Assembly: GCA_009779855.1 (NCBI GenBank)
Contig: WRBC01000001.1
Coordinates: forward strand, 168,444-232,443
DNA: 64,000 bases
DNA from: Coriobacteriia bacterium
GTDB taxonomy: Bacteria; Actinomycetota; Coriobacteriia; WRKU01; WQUG01
Direction of reading: 5' to 3'
The position numbers and the translations under genes were made by a program. Shown here one piece after another: positions 35,195 to 43,877 of this stretch (position 1 is its first letter; every line of letters starts with the position of its first letter). The notes below the pieces were generated by a model that was not told the origin of the DNA, made no database searches, and worked only from the letters and a program-made list of their open reading frames with translations.

Positions 35195-35464
35195 ATGCTG
35201 TATGATTTAGCTGGATCGATTGCTGCTTGGCAGGCGCACTGGGGCTTTACGTATAATACCCCGATGGTTATCACAAATTTTGTGTATACCTTCTTTTTCC
35301 TGGCTGTATTCATTGGTGTGGCAACAGGCTGGTATGCGGCTGGTCAGCTGAAAAAGGCTGAGGAATTCCTTCCCGCTGACGAGGCTTTTGAAGTTGCAGT
35401 TGCAGAAAGAAATGCTGCTCTTGCAGAAAAGAAGGCTGCTAAAAAGGCTGCAAAGGGTAAGTAG
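35195..35464 (+). CDS. Small single-span membrane protein, unknown function
   Basis: Not recognised. It has a strong GGGGAGGA site before the ATG, and a TTGACA at 35137 could start its own transcript. The 89 residues comprise an aromatic-rich N-terminus (LYDLAGSIAAWQAHWGF), one membrane helix (FVYTFFFLAVFIGVATGWYAAG, about 29-51) and a Glu/Ala/Lys-rich helical tail ending KKAAKKAAKGK. It is followed by a strong terminator. It is small enough to be a complex subunit or regulator, but nothing in the sequence says which. Confidence 0.65.
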   Translation: MLYDLAGSIAAWQAHWGFTYNTPMVITNFVYTFFFLAVFIGVATGWYAAGQLKKAEEFLPADEAFEVAVAERNAALAEKKAAKKAAKGK

Positions 35465-35522
35465 CTTTCGCTTTTCTTTGTACACCTTACACCTTGCACT
35501 AAAATTTAAATTGATAGTATAG

Positions 35523-35559
35523 CTCCACTCGCTGTCTTGATGGCAGGAGTGGAGTTTTT
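35523..35559 (+). terminator. Terminator before the dcw cluster
   Basis: CTCCACTC / GAGTGGAG form an 8-bp stem with a further CTGTC/GGCAG inner pairing, followed by TTTTT. It insulates the polysaccharide region from mraZ. Confidence 0.9.
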
Positions 35560-35612
35560 ATTTGTCATAGTCTTCATGCCCCTACTCAGGGGTATTTTTA
35601 TGCGATGAGGGC

Positions 35613-35681
35613 AAAAGTGGCAAAAAGTGCAGAAATGAGCAAAAAGTGGGATAAAAGGTATAAATATGTTGCTTGGTGGGA
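35613..35681 (+). promoter_or_regulatory. Probable MraZ operator: AAAGTG/TGGGA repeats
   Basis: AAAGTGG and AAAGTGC begin at 35614 and 35624, ten bases apart. A weaker AATGAG follows at 35634 and AAAGTGGG at 35643. TGGGA recurs at 35647 and 35677, the latter inside the promoter spacer. Tandem AAAGTG/TGGGA-type boxes upstream of mraZ are the known binding pattern of MraZ, so autoregulation of the division cluster is likely. Confidence 0.6.
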
Positions 35682-35697
35682 TGAAATGGTATACACT
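35669..35697 (+). promoter_or_regulatory. dcw cluster promoter
   Basis: TTGCTT (35669-35674) and TACACT (35692-35697) with a 17-base spacer, about 65 bases before the mraZ GTG. A TGGGA repeat lies within the spacer. Confidence 0.55.
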
Positions 35698-35761
35698 AGT
35701 GCCATCGCTGCCCCGATGTGGCAGCAGCGTACGTCAAATAATGAGGGAAGTAGGGAAGTAA

Positions 35762-36202
35762 GTGCGCCAGTTTAAGGGGAGAGCCCATCATAAGATGGAC
35801 GCGAAGGGTCGCGTGTCTCTGCCTGCGAAATATCGCACTACACTTGCTGCGTCCGATTTAGTCTTGGTCCCAGGAACGGATGGATGTCTGTGGCTTTACA
35901 CAGATGAAGAGTATCAAAAACTCATTGCGCCATTACTAAAAAATCAATTTGACGAAAAGTATGATCTGCTTCGTGAACTTTTTGTGGCTGGCGCAGAAGA
36001 CATTGAGGTTGATGGTTCTGGTCGTATCAGGGTTCCTGCTGAGCAGCGTGAGTTTGCTTCACTTTCAAAAGAGGTAACAATCGCTGGAAAGGGAACACGT
36101 CTTGAGCTGTGGGATAGTGAACACTACAAGCAGCGACTGGGAGGCATTGATAGAAGCCAAGCACTTAAGGTTCTAACAGAACAAGAAGAGCAGAGCAGCT
36201 AA
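35762..36202 (+). CDS. mraZ: Transcriptional regulator MraZ
   Basis: AbrB-fold DNA-binding protein that represses the division/cell-wall cluster. Start GTG 35762 with AGGGAAG upstream. Two MraZ repeats are visible: FKGRAHHKMDAKGRVSLPAKYR at residues 4-25 and VDGSGRIRVPAEQREFASL near 81-99, each with the DxxGR motif. 146 residues. It is the first gene of the cluster and the stop lies one base before rsmH. Confidence 0.95.
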   Translation: MRQFKGRAHHKMDAKGRVSLPAKYRTTLAASDLVLVPGTDGCLWLYTDEEYQKLIAPLLKNQFDEKYDLLRELFVAGAEDIEVDGSGRIRVPAEQREFASLSKEVTIAGKGTRLELWDSEHYKQRLGGIDRSQALKVLTEQEEQSS

Positions 36203-36203
36203 T

Positions 36204-37166
36204 TTGACAACTGAATACACACATACACCGGTATTGTGTGAAGAAACCCTTAGCCTTTTAGCTCCGCAGCCCAGCAGCATCGTAGTGGATGCAACTCTGG
36301 GCAGGGCGGGACACGGAAGGCTGCTTGCGCAAGCTGCAATGAAAAAGGGTGGCACCTATATCGGTATTGACCTTGATGAGCAGGCTCTAGAGGCAGCACA
36401 ACCTATACTCGCAGATGTTCGCTCGAAAATAGGCGAAGGGGAATATGTACTTATTCAAGGATCCTTTGGTGACTTGGATACGCTTCTTCAAGAAGTGGGA
36501 ATTGGTTATGTTGATACGTTTTTGTTCGACATAGGGGTCTCATCTCCACAGATTGATGATGTCAGTCGTGGCTTTAGCTTTAAGCAAGATGCTTTGCTTG
36601 ATATGCGACTGGATCAAAGCGCACATATTTCAACAGCAGCAGATCTATTGCGAACTTTAGAGGGAAGAGAACTGACTCGGATTCTGCGTGAATATGGCGA
36701 AGAAAAGTGGGCGTCACGTATTGCAGATTTTGTTGTGAAACAAAGAGAAGTTGCTCCCATTACGACAAGCGCACAGCTTGTAGAGATTATTAAAGCAGCG
36801 ATTCCAGCTTCTGCTAGACGCACAGGTGGGCATCCTGCAAAGCGCAGCTTTCAGGCATTACGCATTGCGGTCAATGATGAACTGGGCGCTTTAGAGCGTG
36901 GTCTTGAATCAGCAATTCGGTGGCTACGAACAGGTGGCAGATTGGGAGTTCTGACCTTCCATTCGCTTGAAGACCGAATAGTGAAGCGAGCACTTCAGGC
37001 ATCAGAGCAGAACTGTGGCTGTCCGCCAGGCTTGCCTGTATGTATGTGTGAGAATACGGCAGTATTGAAGGTGCTTACAAGGCGCCCAATACAGCCGACA
37101 GAAAAAGAAGTAGAGGGTAATTCCAGAGCTCGCTCAACGAAGCTCAGGGTTGCTGAAAAACTATAA
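36204..37166 (+). CDS. rsmH: 16S rRNA m4C1402 methyltransferase RsmH
   Basis: SAM-dependent N4-methylation of C1402 in 16S rRNA. The start is TTG 36204 (MTTEYTHTPVLCEETL). Motifs: VDATLGRAGHG (usually GGxGH) near residue 30, FLFDIGVSSPQIDDVSRGFSF near 110, ILREYGEEKWA, and RRTGGHPAKRSFQALRIAVNDELGAL with GVLTFHSLEDRIVK. 320 residues. The conserved second gene of the dcw cluster. Confidence 0.97.
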   Translation: MTTEYTHTPVLCEETLSLLAPQPSSIVVDATLGRAGHGRLLAQAAMKKGGTYIGIDLDEQALEAAQPILADVRSKIGEGEYVLIQGSFGDLDTLLQEVGIGYVDTFLFDIGVSSPQIDDVSRGFSFKQDALLDMRLDQSAHISTAADLLRTLEGRELTRILREYGEEKWASRIADFVVKQREVAPITTSAQLVEIIKAAIPASARRTGGHPAKRSFQALRIAVNDELGALERGLESAIRWLRTGGRLGVLTFHSLEDRIVKRALQASEQNCGCPPGLPVCMCENTAVLKVLTRRPIQPTEKEVEGNSRARSTKLRVAEKL

Positions 37167-37180
37167 GGGGAGGTGCGACT

Positions 37181-37729
37181 ATGTCAACCGCGAAAACAAA
37201 CGAACAGCTTTTTCGAAGAATTTTTATTGTAGTTCTGCTTGCCATGGTCGTAACTGTCATGTTGGGCTTAGGCCCAGTTTGGCTTAGTGCAGAGGCAACG
37301 CGTGCATCGCAGCACTCACAGTTGCTTAAGGACGAAATTACAGACACTTTGGCAATATCTGAGAATTTGGAAATGCAGCGTGCAACAATTACCAATGACT
37401 TCAGACTCAATCCAGGTGATTTAGAAGCGATGGGACTTGTTCGCTCAGAAGGCGAGCGCAGCTTTATTGAATTGAATCCAGCTGCCGGTCTGGGATCGTC
37501 TCTTTCAATGGTAGGGGGCTCTACCATAGGTTCTGACAGTGTTGCAGACCTTGCTGTTCTAGCTGAAGATACGAACTTGGGCACACAAATTGCAGCGGAA
37601 CAATCTTCAGCGCAAAATATTAATCTGGGACAAGTGACAGGCAATGCACTTGACACAGTAGCTCAGTTGACGGCTGGCGAGGCAGCAACACTCCTCTTGG
37701 GTGATGTCGGACTTGCGGGTATGCGTTAG
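37181..37729 (+). CDS. ftsL: FtsL-like division protein
   Basis: Called FtsL from position between rsmH and the PBP gene and from its architecture: short cytoplasmic N-terminus, one membrane helix (residues about 12-35, RIFIVVLLAMVVTVMLGLG), then a helical stretch (SAEATRASQHSQLLKDEITDTLAISENLEMQ) that could form the coiled coil with FtsB-like partners. The C-terminal 100 residues are Ser/Ala/Gly-rich and not characteristic. 182 residues, longer than many FtsL. Sequence similarity is weak, as usual for FtsL. A GGGGAGG site precedes the ATG. Confidence 0.7.
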   Translation: MSTAKTNEQLFRRIFIVVLLAMVVTVMLGLGPVWLSAEATRASQHSQLLKDEITDTLAISENLEMQRATITNDFRLNPGDLEAMGLVRSEGERSFIELNPAAGLGSSLSMVGGSTIGSDSVADLAVLAEDTNLGTQIAAEQSSAQNINLGQVTGNALDTVAQLTAGEAATLLLGDVGLAGMR

Positions 37730-37778
37730 GAAATCGACAGTAACCTGCGATGCAGGAAATTTACGTGTCGGTAATTAG

Positions 37779-39626
37779 ATGAAGAATAGAAAAAGTAAAG
37801 AAAATAAGCAAAAGAGTGCACCTGTTCGTAATGGTGCACTCTTCATATTAGGTGGGCTTCTTATGCTTGGGATATGCTTGGCAGGAGCACGCTTTGTTCA
37901 TTTGCAGGTAGTGCAGGCAGAAAATCTTAGTGCCCTTGCAGAACAGCAACGACTGCGTCGTATAGAGACCCCCGCACCGCGAGGCACCATCTTTGATCGG
38001 TCTGGTAGGGCTCTTGCACAGTCAGTCAGAGTTTACACGGTAGTTGCAGACCCTCATAACATATCAGGTTTTTTTGACGACTATGTAGCAGCGCGCGAGC
38101 ATAATGATGAGCCTGTTAAGCAAAACTTAGAAGGACTTCATGAAGAATTGGCATACTATTTTTCTGAAAAACTTGATGTTTCCGCAGAGGAGCTTATAGA
38201 GCAATTTTCTCGCCAGGCCGCAAGTGGTAACCTAAGCAGGTTCTCGGTACTGGCTAGAGAAATATCCCCTGAGGTTCGTATGGCGGTGGACGACGATGCA
38301 CAAAATGAACCTGAAGATAGTCCTGAGCAGCGCTTGTTCAAGCAGGCTTTGCGACATATGGTCTGGGAGCTTGACTATATGCGCGTTTATCCAATGGGGG
38401 ATGTTGCAGCACAAGTCGTTGGTTTTGTGAATGCAGAAGGATACGGTGCAGCAGGTATAGAGCTTCAATTCGAAGAGATTTTACGCGGGACACCTGGAGT
38501 ATCTTTTACAGAACGTGATGTTGCCGGAAATATTATTCCTGCAGGTGTTCAGCGGACAATTGAGGCCCAAAGAGGCTCAGACATTATGCTGACCATTGAC
38601 GCAGAAATCACAAATGTTGCTCAGCAGGAACTTGAGGCTGCCGTTAATAATACAAGGGCAGAAGCAGCGTCTGCAGTGGTGATGAATCCTCGCACTGGTG
38701 AAATTTACGCAGCAGCCTCATATCCTGGCTTTGATGCTAACGAATTTAATCTTGCCGACCCAGAGGCCATTAGGAATAGAGCATTGGTTGATGTTCTAGA
38801 GCCAGGCTCAACCATTAAGCCTTTAACGATCGCGGCTGCTCTTGATGCAGGCAGTGTAAGCCTTAGCGACACTTTTTACATACCTAATAGCATTCAAGTA
38901 GGGACCCGTGTCGTTTCTGATGCGGTGGAACGTCCCACTGAAGTGATGAGTGTTTCGCGCATTATGGAAGTATCTAGTAATGTTGGTACGACACGCATAG
39001 CACAGCAGATGGGTAGTAGTACTTTCTATGACTACCTTCACGAGTTCGCTATTACAGAGCGCCCAGGACTTGATTTCCCTGGTGCTGGCAGTGGTCACGT
39101 GCTTTCTCCAGACCAGTGGAGTGATGTGACACTCTCAAACTTTTCCTTTGGGCAGGGATTGTCCATGTCTCCTTTGCAAATCTCTCGTGCGATGGCAGCT
39201 ATTGCTAATGATGGGGTAATGACTACCCCACATCTTTTGCGTGCGGTGCCAGATGGAAGCTTTGAAGTTCCCGAGCGTGAAGAGGTTAGAGTCGTCTCTG
39301 AGGAAGCTGCCAGGCAAACTACACAAACACTTGAAGCAGTAATGATTGAAGGAACAGGTCGAAGTGTTGAAGTTCATAACTATGAGGTTGCGGGCAAGAC
39401 AGGAACTGCTCAAAAAGCGCGCGAAGGTGTTGCGGGTTATGTGGAAGGTCTCTACATTAGTTCTTTTATAGGATACCTGCCAGCTGAAGATCCAGAGTTA
39501 TTAATTACAGTTTTTGTTGATGAGCCTAGAACAAGTATGTTTGGTGCAGAAGTGGCAGGTCCACCCTTTGCCAACATAGCAACATTTACTGTGAGGTATC
39601 TCGGGCTTTTGCCCGCTTCACCTTAA
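37779..39626 (+). CDS. ftsI: Septal penicillin-binding protein (FtsI/PBP3-like)
   Basis: Class B PBP: cross-links septal peptidoglycan. An N-terminal helix (about 19-42) is followed by the dimerisation domain with RGTIFDRSGRALAQS. The transpeptidase domain has active-site Ser344 in EPGSTIKP, the SxN motif as SSNVG, and KTG in VAGKTGTAQ near 540. No PASTA domains. 615 residues. It sits in the ftsL-ftsI-murE position of the dcw cluster. Confidence 0.94.
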   Translation: MKNRKSKENKQKSAPVRNGALFILGGLLMLGICLAGARFVHLQVVQAENLSALAEQQRLRRIETPAPRGTIFDRSGRALAQSVRVYTVVADPHNISGFFDDYVAAREHNDEPVKQNLEGLHEELAYYFSEKLDVSAEELIEQFSRQAASGNLSRFSVLAREISPEVRMAVDDDAQNEPEDSPEQRLFKQALRHMVWELDYMRVYPMGDVAAQVVGFVNAEGYGAAGIELQFEEILRGTPGVSFTERDVAGNIIPAGVQRTIEAQRGSDIMLTIDAEITNVAQQELEAAVNNTRAEAASAVVMNPRTGEIYAAASYPGFDANEFNLADPEAIRNRALVDVLEPGSTIKPLTIAAALDAGSVSLSDTFYIPNSIQVGTRVVSDAVERPTEVMSVSRIMEVSSNVGTTRIAQQMGSSTFYDYLHEFAITERPGLDFPGAGSGHVLSPDQWSDVTLSNFSFGQGLSMSPLQISRAMAAIANDGVMTTPHLLRAVPDGSFEVPEREEVRVVSEEAARQTTQTLEAVMIEGTGRSVEVHNYEVAGKTGTAQKAREGVAGYVEGLYISSFIGYLPAEDPELLITVFVDEPRTSMFGAEVAGPPFANIATFTVRYLGLLPASP

Positions 39627-39646
39627 AATAGTACGGGAAGATATGC

Positions 39647-41245
39647 ATGGAAATTAACGAGGGGAGACAACAGCCTATGTCATCGAAACAAGGCACAATG
39701 ACAGTCGAGAGTTTACTGCGCACGGCACAGGGTCAGTCGTGTCCTGGTATTGTTGATTTTCCTTCGCGTTTGCGCAGCCTTGAGGTCAGTGCGGTTGTCC
39801 ATGACAGCCGAAAGGTGATTCCAGGAAGTCTATTTTTTGCCATTGAAGGTCACGCAAGTGACGGCCACCAATTTGTGCAGTCTGCTTTAGAGGCAGGTGC
39901 TGTTGCTGTTGTAGTACAAAAACAGTTGGATATTATAGATTCAGACGCAATTATTAGGGTTAACGATAGTCGCATTGCACTTGCGTGTGCGGCTGCAAGC
40001 TTTTTCCAACACCCTTCGCAGAGGCTTAATATAAGTGGTGTTACGGGGACCAATGGGAAGACTACAACAATCTACCTTCTTGATGCTATTGCACGTGCTG
40101 CAAGTGAACAGTCGGGCGTTATCGGAACTGTAGAAAGTAAGTACAGCCTACCTGAAGATCCGCATACAGGTCTATCGGAAGAGTGTGCTCACACTACTGC
40201 AACTACTACTCCTGATGCTTTGCAGCTACAGTCATTATTTGCAGAGATGCGTGATGCTGGCGTGCAGAGTGTTGCAATGGAAGTGTCAAGCCATGCTATT
40301 GACATGCACCGGGTAGAGCAAACTAACTTTGCTGCGGTAGCCTTTACTAACCTTTCCCAAGACCATTTGGATTACCACAACACCATGGAAGAGTATCGTA
40401 GTGTTAAAGAGCGTCTTTTTTCGGATTTCGAGGCTGCGGCTCGTGTCATTAATGTTGATGACAGGGTAGGGGCAGAACTTGCCGCGCGCCTAAAATCAGA
40501 AGGCATTAATGTCGTCTGTGTTGGAATGAAGCCTCCAGGCATGGAAGGTTTGAGTCTAGACTTGACGGCGACAGAGCTCGTTCAAGGATCACACATCACC
40601 GAATTCTTACTGACAACGCCAAGCGGTCAGGCTCGTGTAACTTTTCCTCTGGTCGGTACCTATAATGTCGAGAATGCTCTTGTAGCTGCAGGATGTGCTT
40701 GGTCGCGCGGTATCAGCCTAGAAATAATCGCAGATGGGTTATCAAATGCTACTCAGGTTCCTGGAAGACTTGAACAGGTTGAAGAAGGTCAGGACTTTAA
40801 AGTTTTCGTAGATTACGCCCATACTCCTGAAGCACTTTCTACTGCACTTGCAGCAGTAAGAGAGCAGACTAAGGGTCGAGTTTTTGCAGTTTTTGGTTGC
40901 GGTGGGGACCGCGATCCAATTAAGCGTCCTTTAATGGCTCGTGCCGCAGGCAAAGAAAGTGACTATGTCGTTGTCACTAGCGATAATCCTCGCAGTGAAG
41001 ATCCTGCCAGTATTGTTGCGGACGTATTAGAGGGCATCAACAGCGAAAAGGTAAAGTGTGATGCCATTGTTGATAGGCGAGAGGCGATTTTTCACGCAGT
41101 TGCTTTGGCGCGTACAGGAGACTCGGTTCTTATTGCAGGAAAGGGACATGAAGACTATCAGATCTTTGCAGACCGCACTATTCACTTTGATGACAGGGAA
41201 GTTGCACGTGCTGCGCTGGAATGTCTTCATGGCAACGTGTCATAA
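39647..41245 (+). CDS. murE: UDP-MurNAc-L-Ala-D-Glu:meso-diaminopimelate ligase
   Basis: ATP-dependent ligase adding the third amino acid of the stem peptide. ATP loop GVTGTNGKTTT near residue 135, MEVSSHAID and FTNLSQDHLDYH in the central domain, and the substrate-specificity motif DNPR in VVTSDNPRSEDP near 450, which is characteristic of meso-diaminopimelate enzymes. The ATG at 39647 has GGGAAG six bases upstream; ATG 39677 with GGGGAG is an alternative. 532 residues. Confidence 0.96.
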   Translation: MEINEGRQQPMSSKQGTMTVESLLRTAQGQSCPGIVDFPSRLRSLEVSAVVHDSRKVIPGSLFFAIEGHASDGHQFVQSALEAGAVAVVVQKQLDIIDSDAIIRVNDSRIALACAAASFFQHPSQRLNISGVTGTNGKTTTIYLLDAIARAASEQSGVIGTVESKYSLPEDPHTGLSEECAHTTATTTPDALQLQSLFAEMRDAGVQSVAMEVSSHAIDMHRVEQTNFAAVAFTNLSQDHLDYHNTMEEYRSVKERLFSDFEAAARVINVDDRVGAELAARLKSEGINVVCVGMKPPGMEGLSLDLTATELVQGSHITEFLLTTPSGQARVTFPLVGTYNVENALVAAGCAWSRGISLEIIADGLSNATQVPGRLEQVEEGQDFKVFVDYAHTPEALSTALAAVREQTKGRVFAVFGCGGDRDPIKRPLMARAAGKESDYVVVTSDNPRSEDPASIVADVLEGINSEKVKCDAIVDRREAIFHAVALARTGDSVLIAGKGHEDYQIFADRTIHFDDREVARAALECLHGNVS

Positions 41246-41274
41246 GTCAGAATTAGGACTAGGTACAAGACTCC

Positions 41275-42753
41275 ATGTTTAATTTCACTGCCGAATGCAT
41301 AGCGAAGGTTTGTTCTGGCAAAATAATTGCAGGATCGCCTAAGAGAGCAGCGCAATCTTGCTCTATTGACTCTAGGCAGGCAGAACAAGATGGCCTTTTT
41401 GCGGCTTTTGTAGGTAAGCAGTCAGATGGACATGATTACATTGCTTCTGCTGTAGATAGGGGGGCAAGCGTAATCCTTGCCAGTAAGGTCGGTTCAGATT
41501 TTGGATCCTTTTCAGACCGAGCAACAAGTATTCTTGTTGATGATGTTCTAATCGCTCTGCAAGATCTCGCAAAGTATCAACGCTCACTTATTAGTTGTCC
41601 TGTGATTGGAATTACAGGCTCCTCAGGAAAAACATCTACTAAGGAACTACTTAAAGGTGCTTTGGAAAGTAGCCTGAAAGTAATTGCCACAGAAGGTAAC
41701 TACAATAATGAACTAGGCGTTCCTCTGACTCTGCTTCGCGTTAGACAAGGTACAGAAGCGGTTATTCTAGAGATGGGAATGAGGGGTCTTGGGCAGATTA
41801 CCGAATTAACAGATATTGCTCGTCCAACCATGAGTATTATTACTACTATCGGCGACGCTCATATAGAGATGTTGGGTAGCAGGGAAAATATTGCTCGTGC
41901 AAAAGGTGAAATATTTGAAGCTCTTTCAGAAGATCAGCTTGCCTTTATGCCAGCAAGAGTAGAATTTGGTGACTACTTGCGCAGTGTATGCAAGGCGTCG
42001 TTAGTGACAGTTGCGATTGAGGATTCTTATGATGCTGCGCACATGAGTCAGTCTGCAATCAGTGCCTACATTAAAGGCTTTGATGCGCAGGGCAATGCTA
42101 CAGTGTTGGTTGTCTTCTCTATGGGGGATGAATTGGAAATGAAGCTTGCTATTCCTGGTGAGCACAGTGTTCAAAACGCCCTGTTAGCCCTTGCTGTTGC
42201 AAAAATTTTAGGCATAGAGAGTGCGGTTGCGATTAAGGGTGTTGAGGGTGTTCAACCAACTGATATGCGCATGCAGCGTGCGAAAGTGAATACGCTGATT
42301 GATATTCAAGATAGCGATATCCTTGTAGACTGCTATAACGCTAACCCAGAATCAACTGCAGCGTCACTAAAGACTTTGGCTGTCTCAGATTTAGGCAACC
42401 CAAGTACAGGAAAGCGCATTGCTGTGCTAGGCGACATGTTAGAAATGGGAGACCATAGCGCAAAAGTTCATAAGGATATTCTACTACTGTCTGGCTTGCT
42501 CAACATTGATGTGGTCTATACTTTTGGGCAGGCCTATACTGACGCAACACAGGACATACTTCGAGAGTTGAGCACAGGGCTCAATACAGAAAATATTCCA
42601 GAGCTGCGTTCTTTTACTGATATGAAATTATTAATTCGAAGCCTTTCCAGTGAACTTACATCAGGTTCGCTCATACTTATTAAAGGATCGCGCAGCATGC
42701 AAATGGAGCGCATTAGAGAGGCGTTAAGTGTAGAAGGAGACAATCCATGTTAG
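41275..42753 (+). CDS. murF: UDP-MurNAc-tripeptide:D-Ala-D-Ala ligase
   Basis: Adds D-Ala-D-Ala to the UDP-MurNAc tripeptide. ATP loop GITGSSGKTSTKELL near residue 110, then NYNNELGVPLTLL and VILEMGMRGLGQI, both typical of MurF. The central domain has GEHSVQNALLALAVAK, and the C-terminal domain DCYNANPESTAASLKTL. 492 residues. It overlaps mraY by seven bases. Confidence 0.96.
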   Translation: MFNFTAECIAKVCSGKIIAGSPKRAAQSCSIDSRQAEQDGLFAAFVGKQSDGHDYIASAVDRGASVILASKVGSDFGSFSDRATSILVDDVLIALQDLAKYQRSLISCPVIGITGSSGKTSTKELLKGALESSLKVIATEGNYNNELGVPLTLLRVRQGTEAVILEMGMRGLGQITELTDIARPTMSIITTIGDAHIEMLGSRENIARAKGEIFEALSEDQLAFMPARVEFGDYLRSVCKASLVTVAIEDSYDAAHMSQSAISAYIKGFDAQGNATVLVVFSMGDELEMKLAIPGEHSVQNALLALAVAKILGIESAVAIKGVEGVQPTDMRMQRAKVNTLIDIQDSDILVDCYNANPESTAASLKTLAVSDLGNPSTGKRIAVLGDMLEMGDHSAKVHKDILLLSGLLNIDVVYTFGQAYTDATQDILRELSTGLNTENIPELRSFTDMKLLIRSLSSELTSGSLILIKGSRSMQMERIREALSVEGDNPC

Positions 42754-43868
42754 CTGGCCTTGCTCAGTACCCTGCATTTCAAGTGTTTTTGACTCTTAGT
42801 TTATCAGTGGTACTGGTTGCTATGATTACTCCTTTGCTCATCCGCTTTTTACAAAAGCGCGAGATTGGTCAGCAAATTCGCGCAGAGGGAATTCAGGAAC
42901 ATTTAGTAAAGCATGGAACTCCCACAATGGGGGGCATTGTTATTTTGCTTGTCGCTGTTGCACTCTTTGCTGCAATGGTTGCTTTTGCACATCCCATTAT
43001 TGCCGAGGCTAGTGCACATCGTATTGACATGTTTAATACGGGAGTGCGTGCAGGTGTCACAGTGCTCTTATGTATGCTAGGTTGTGGAATCCTAGGCTTT
43101 ATTGACGACTACATAAAGGTTGCAAAAAAACGGAGCCTGGGACTTTCTGCTCGTGCAAAGATTGTCGGACAACTGCTCATAGCTGTAGGTACTACGCTTG
43201 CAGCTATTAACTGGGTAGGTGTATCAGCAAATATTTATGTCCCTCTTACAGACTTCTATATTCCTCTTGCGCAGGTGTCTACGACGTTTACACTGCCAGT
43301 GTTTCTCGGTTCGGTAGTGTTAACTATTCCTTGGGTTTATTTATTGTTCGCCCTGATTATGATTGTCGGTCTAACAAATGCGGTAAATCTAACAGATGGA
43401 CTTGATGGACTTGCAGCAGGAACTGTCACTATAGTTGCCTTAGTATTTGCAGCTATTGCTTATGCATCAGGCTCACTGCCTGTTGCCATTGCTGCGACTG
43501 CCATTGCTGGTGGCTGCATTGGCTTTCTCTGGTGGAATTGTTATCCTGCAAAAATCTTCATGGGAGACACAGGATCCCTTGCTCTGGGAGGTGCCATTGC
43601 GGGCCTAGCTCTGGTAACAAAAACAGAATTATTAGTTGTTGTTATCGGTGGGATTTTCGTCATTGAAGCCTTGTCAGTGGTTATTCAGGTTCTTGTCTTC
43701 AAGATGACAGGTAAGCGCGTCTTTAAAATGGCACCTATCCACCATCATTTCGAAATGCTGAAATGGTCAGAAACTACCATTATGGTTCGTTTTTGCATCA
43801 TTACGGGATGTCTAGCAGCATTTGGGTTTGCCCTCTTCTTCTATGAGCTTACGCGATTGGGCGGGTAG
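42747..43868 (+). CDS. mraY: Phospho-N-acetylmuramoyl-pentapeptide transferase MraY
   Basis: Integral membrane enzyme forming lipid I from UDP-MurNAc-pentapeptide and undecaprenyl phosphate. About ten helices. The motifs are KHGTPTMGGI near residue 52, GFIDDYIKVAKKRSLGLSAR near 115, NLTDGLDGLAAG near 215, FMGDTGSLALGG near 270, and MAPIHHHFEMLKW near 325. 373 residues. The TAG at 43866 is immediately followed, in the same frame, by the murD coding sequence. Confidence 0.97.
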   Translation: MLAGLAQYPAFQVFLTLSLSVVLVAMITPLLIRFLQKREIGQQIRAEGIQEHLVKHGTPTMGGIVILLVAVALFAAMVAFAHPIIAEASAHRIDMFNTGVRAGVTVLLCMLGCGILGFIDDYIKVAKKRSLGLSARAKIVGQLLIAVGTTLAAINWVGVSANIYVPLTDFYIPLAQVSTTFTLPVFLGSVVLTIPWVYLLFALIMIVGLTNAVNLTDGLDGLAAGTVTIVALVFAAIAYASGSLPVAIAATAIAGGCIGFLWWNCYPAKIFMGDTGSLALGGAIAGLALVTKTELLVVVIGGIFVIEALSVVIQVLVFKMTGKRVFKMAPIHHHFEMLKWSETTIMVRFCIITGCLAAFGFALFFYELTRLGG

Positions 43869-43877
43869 GCGAGAGCA

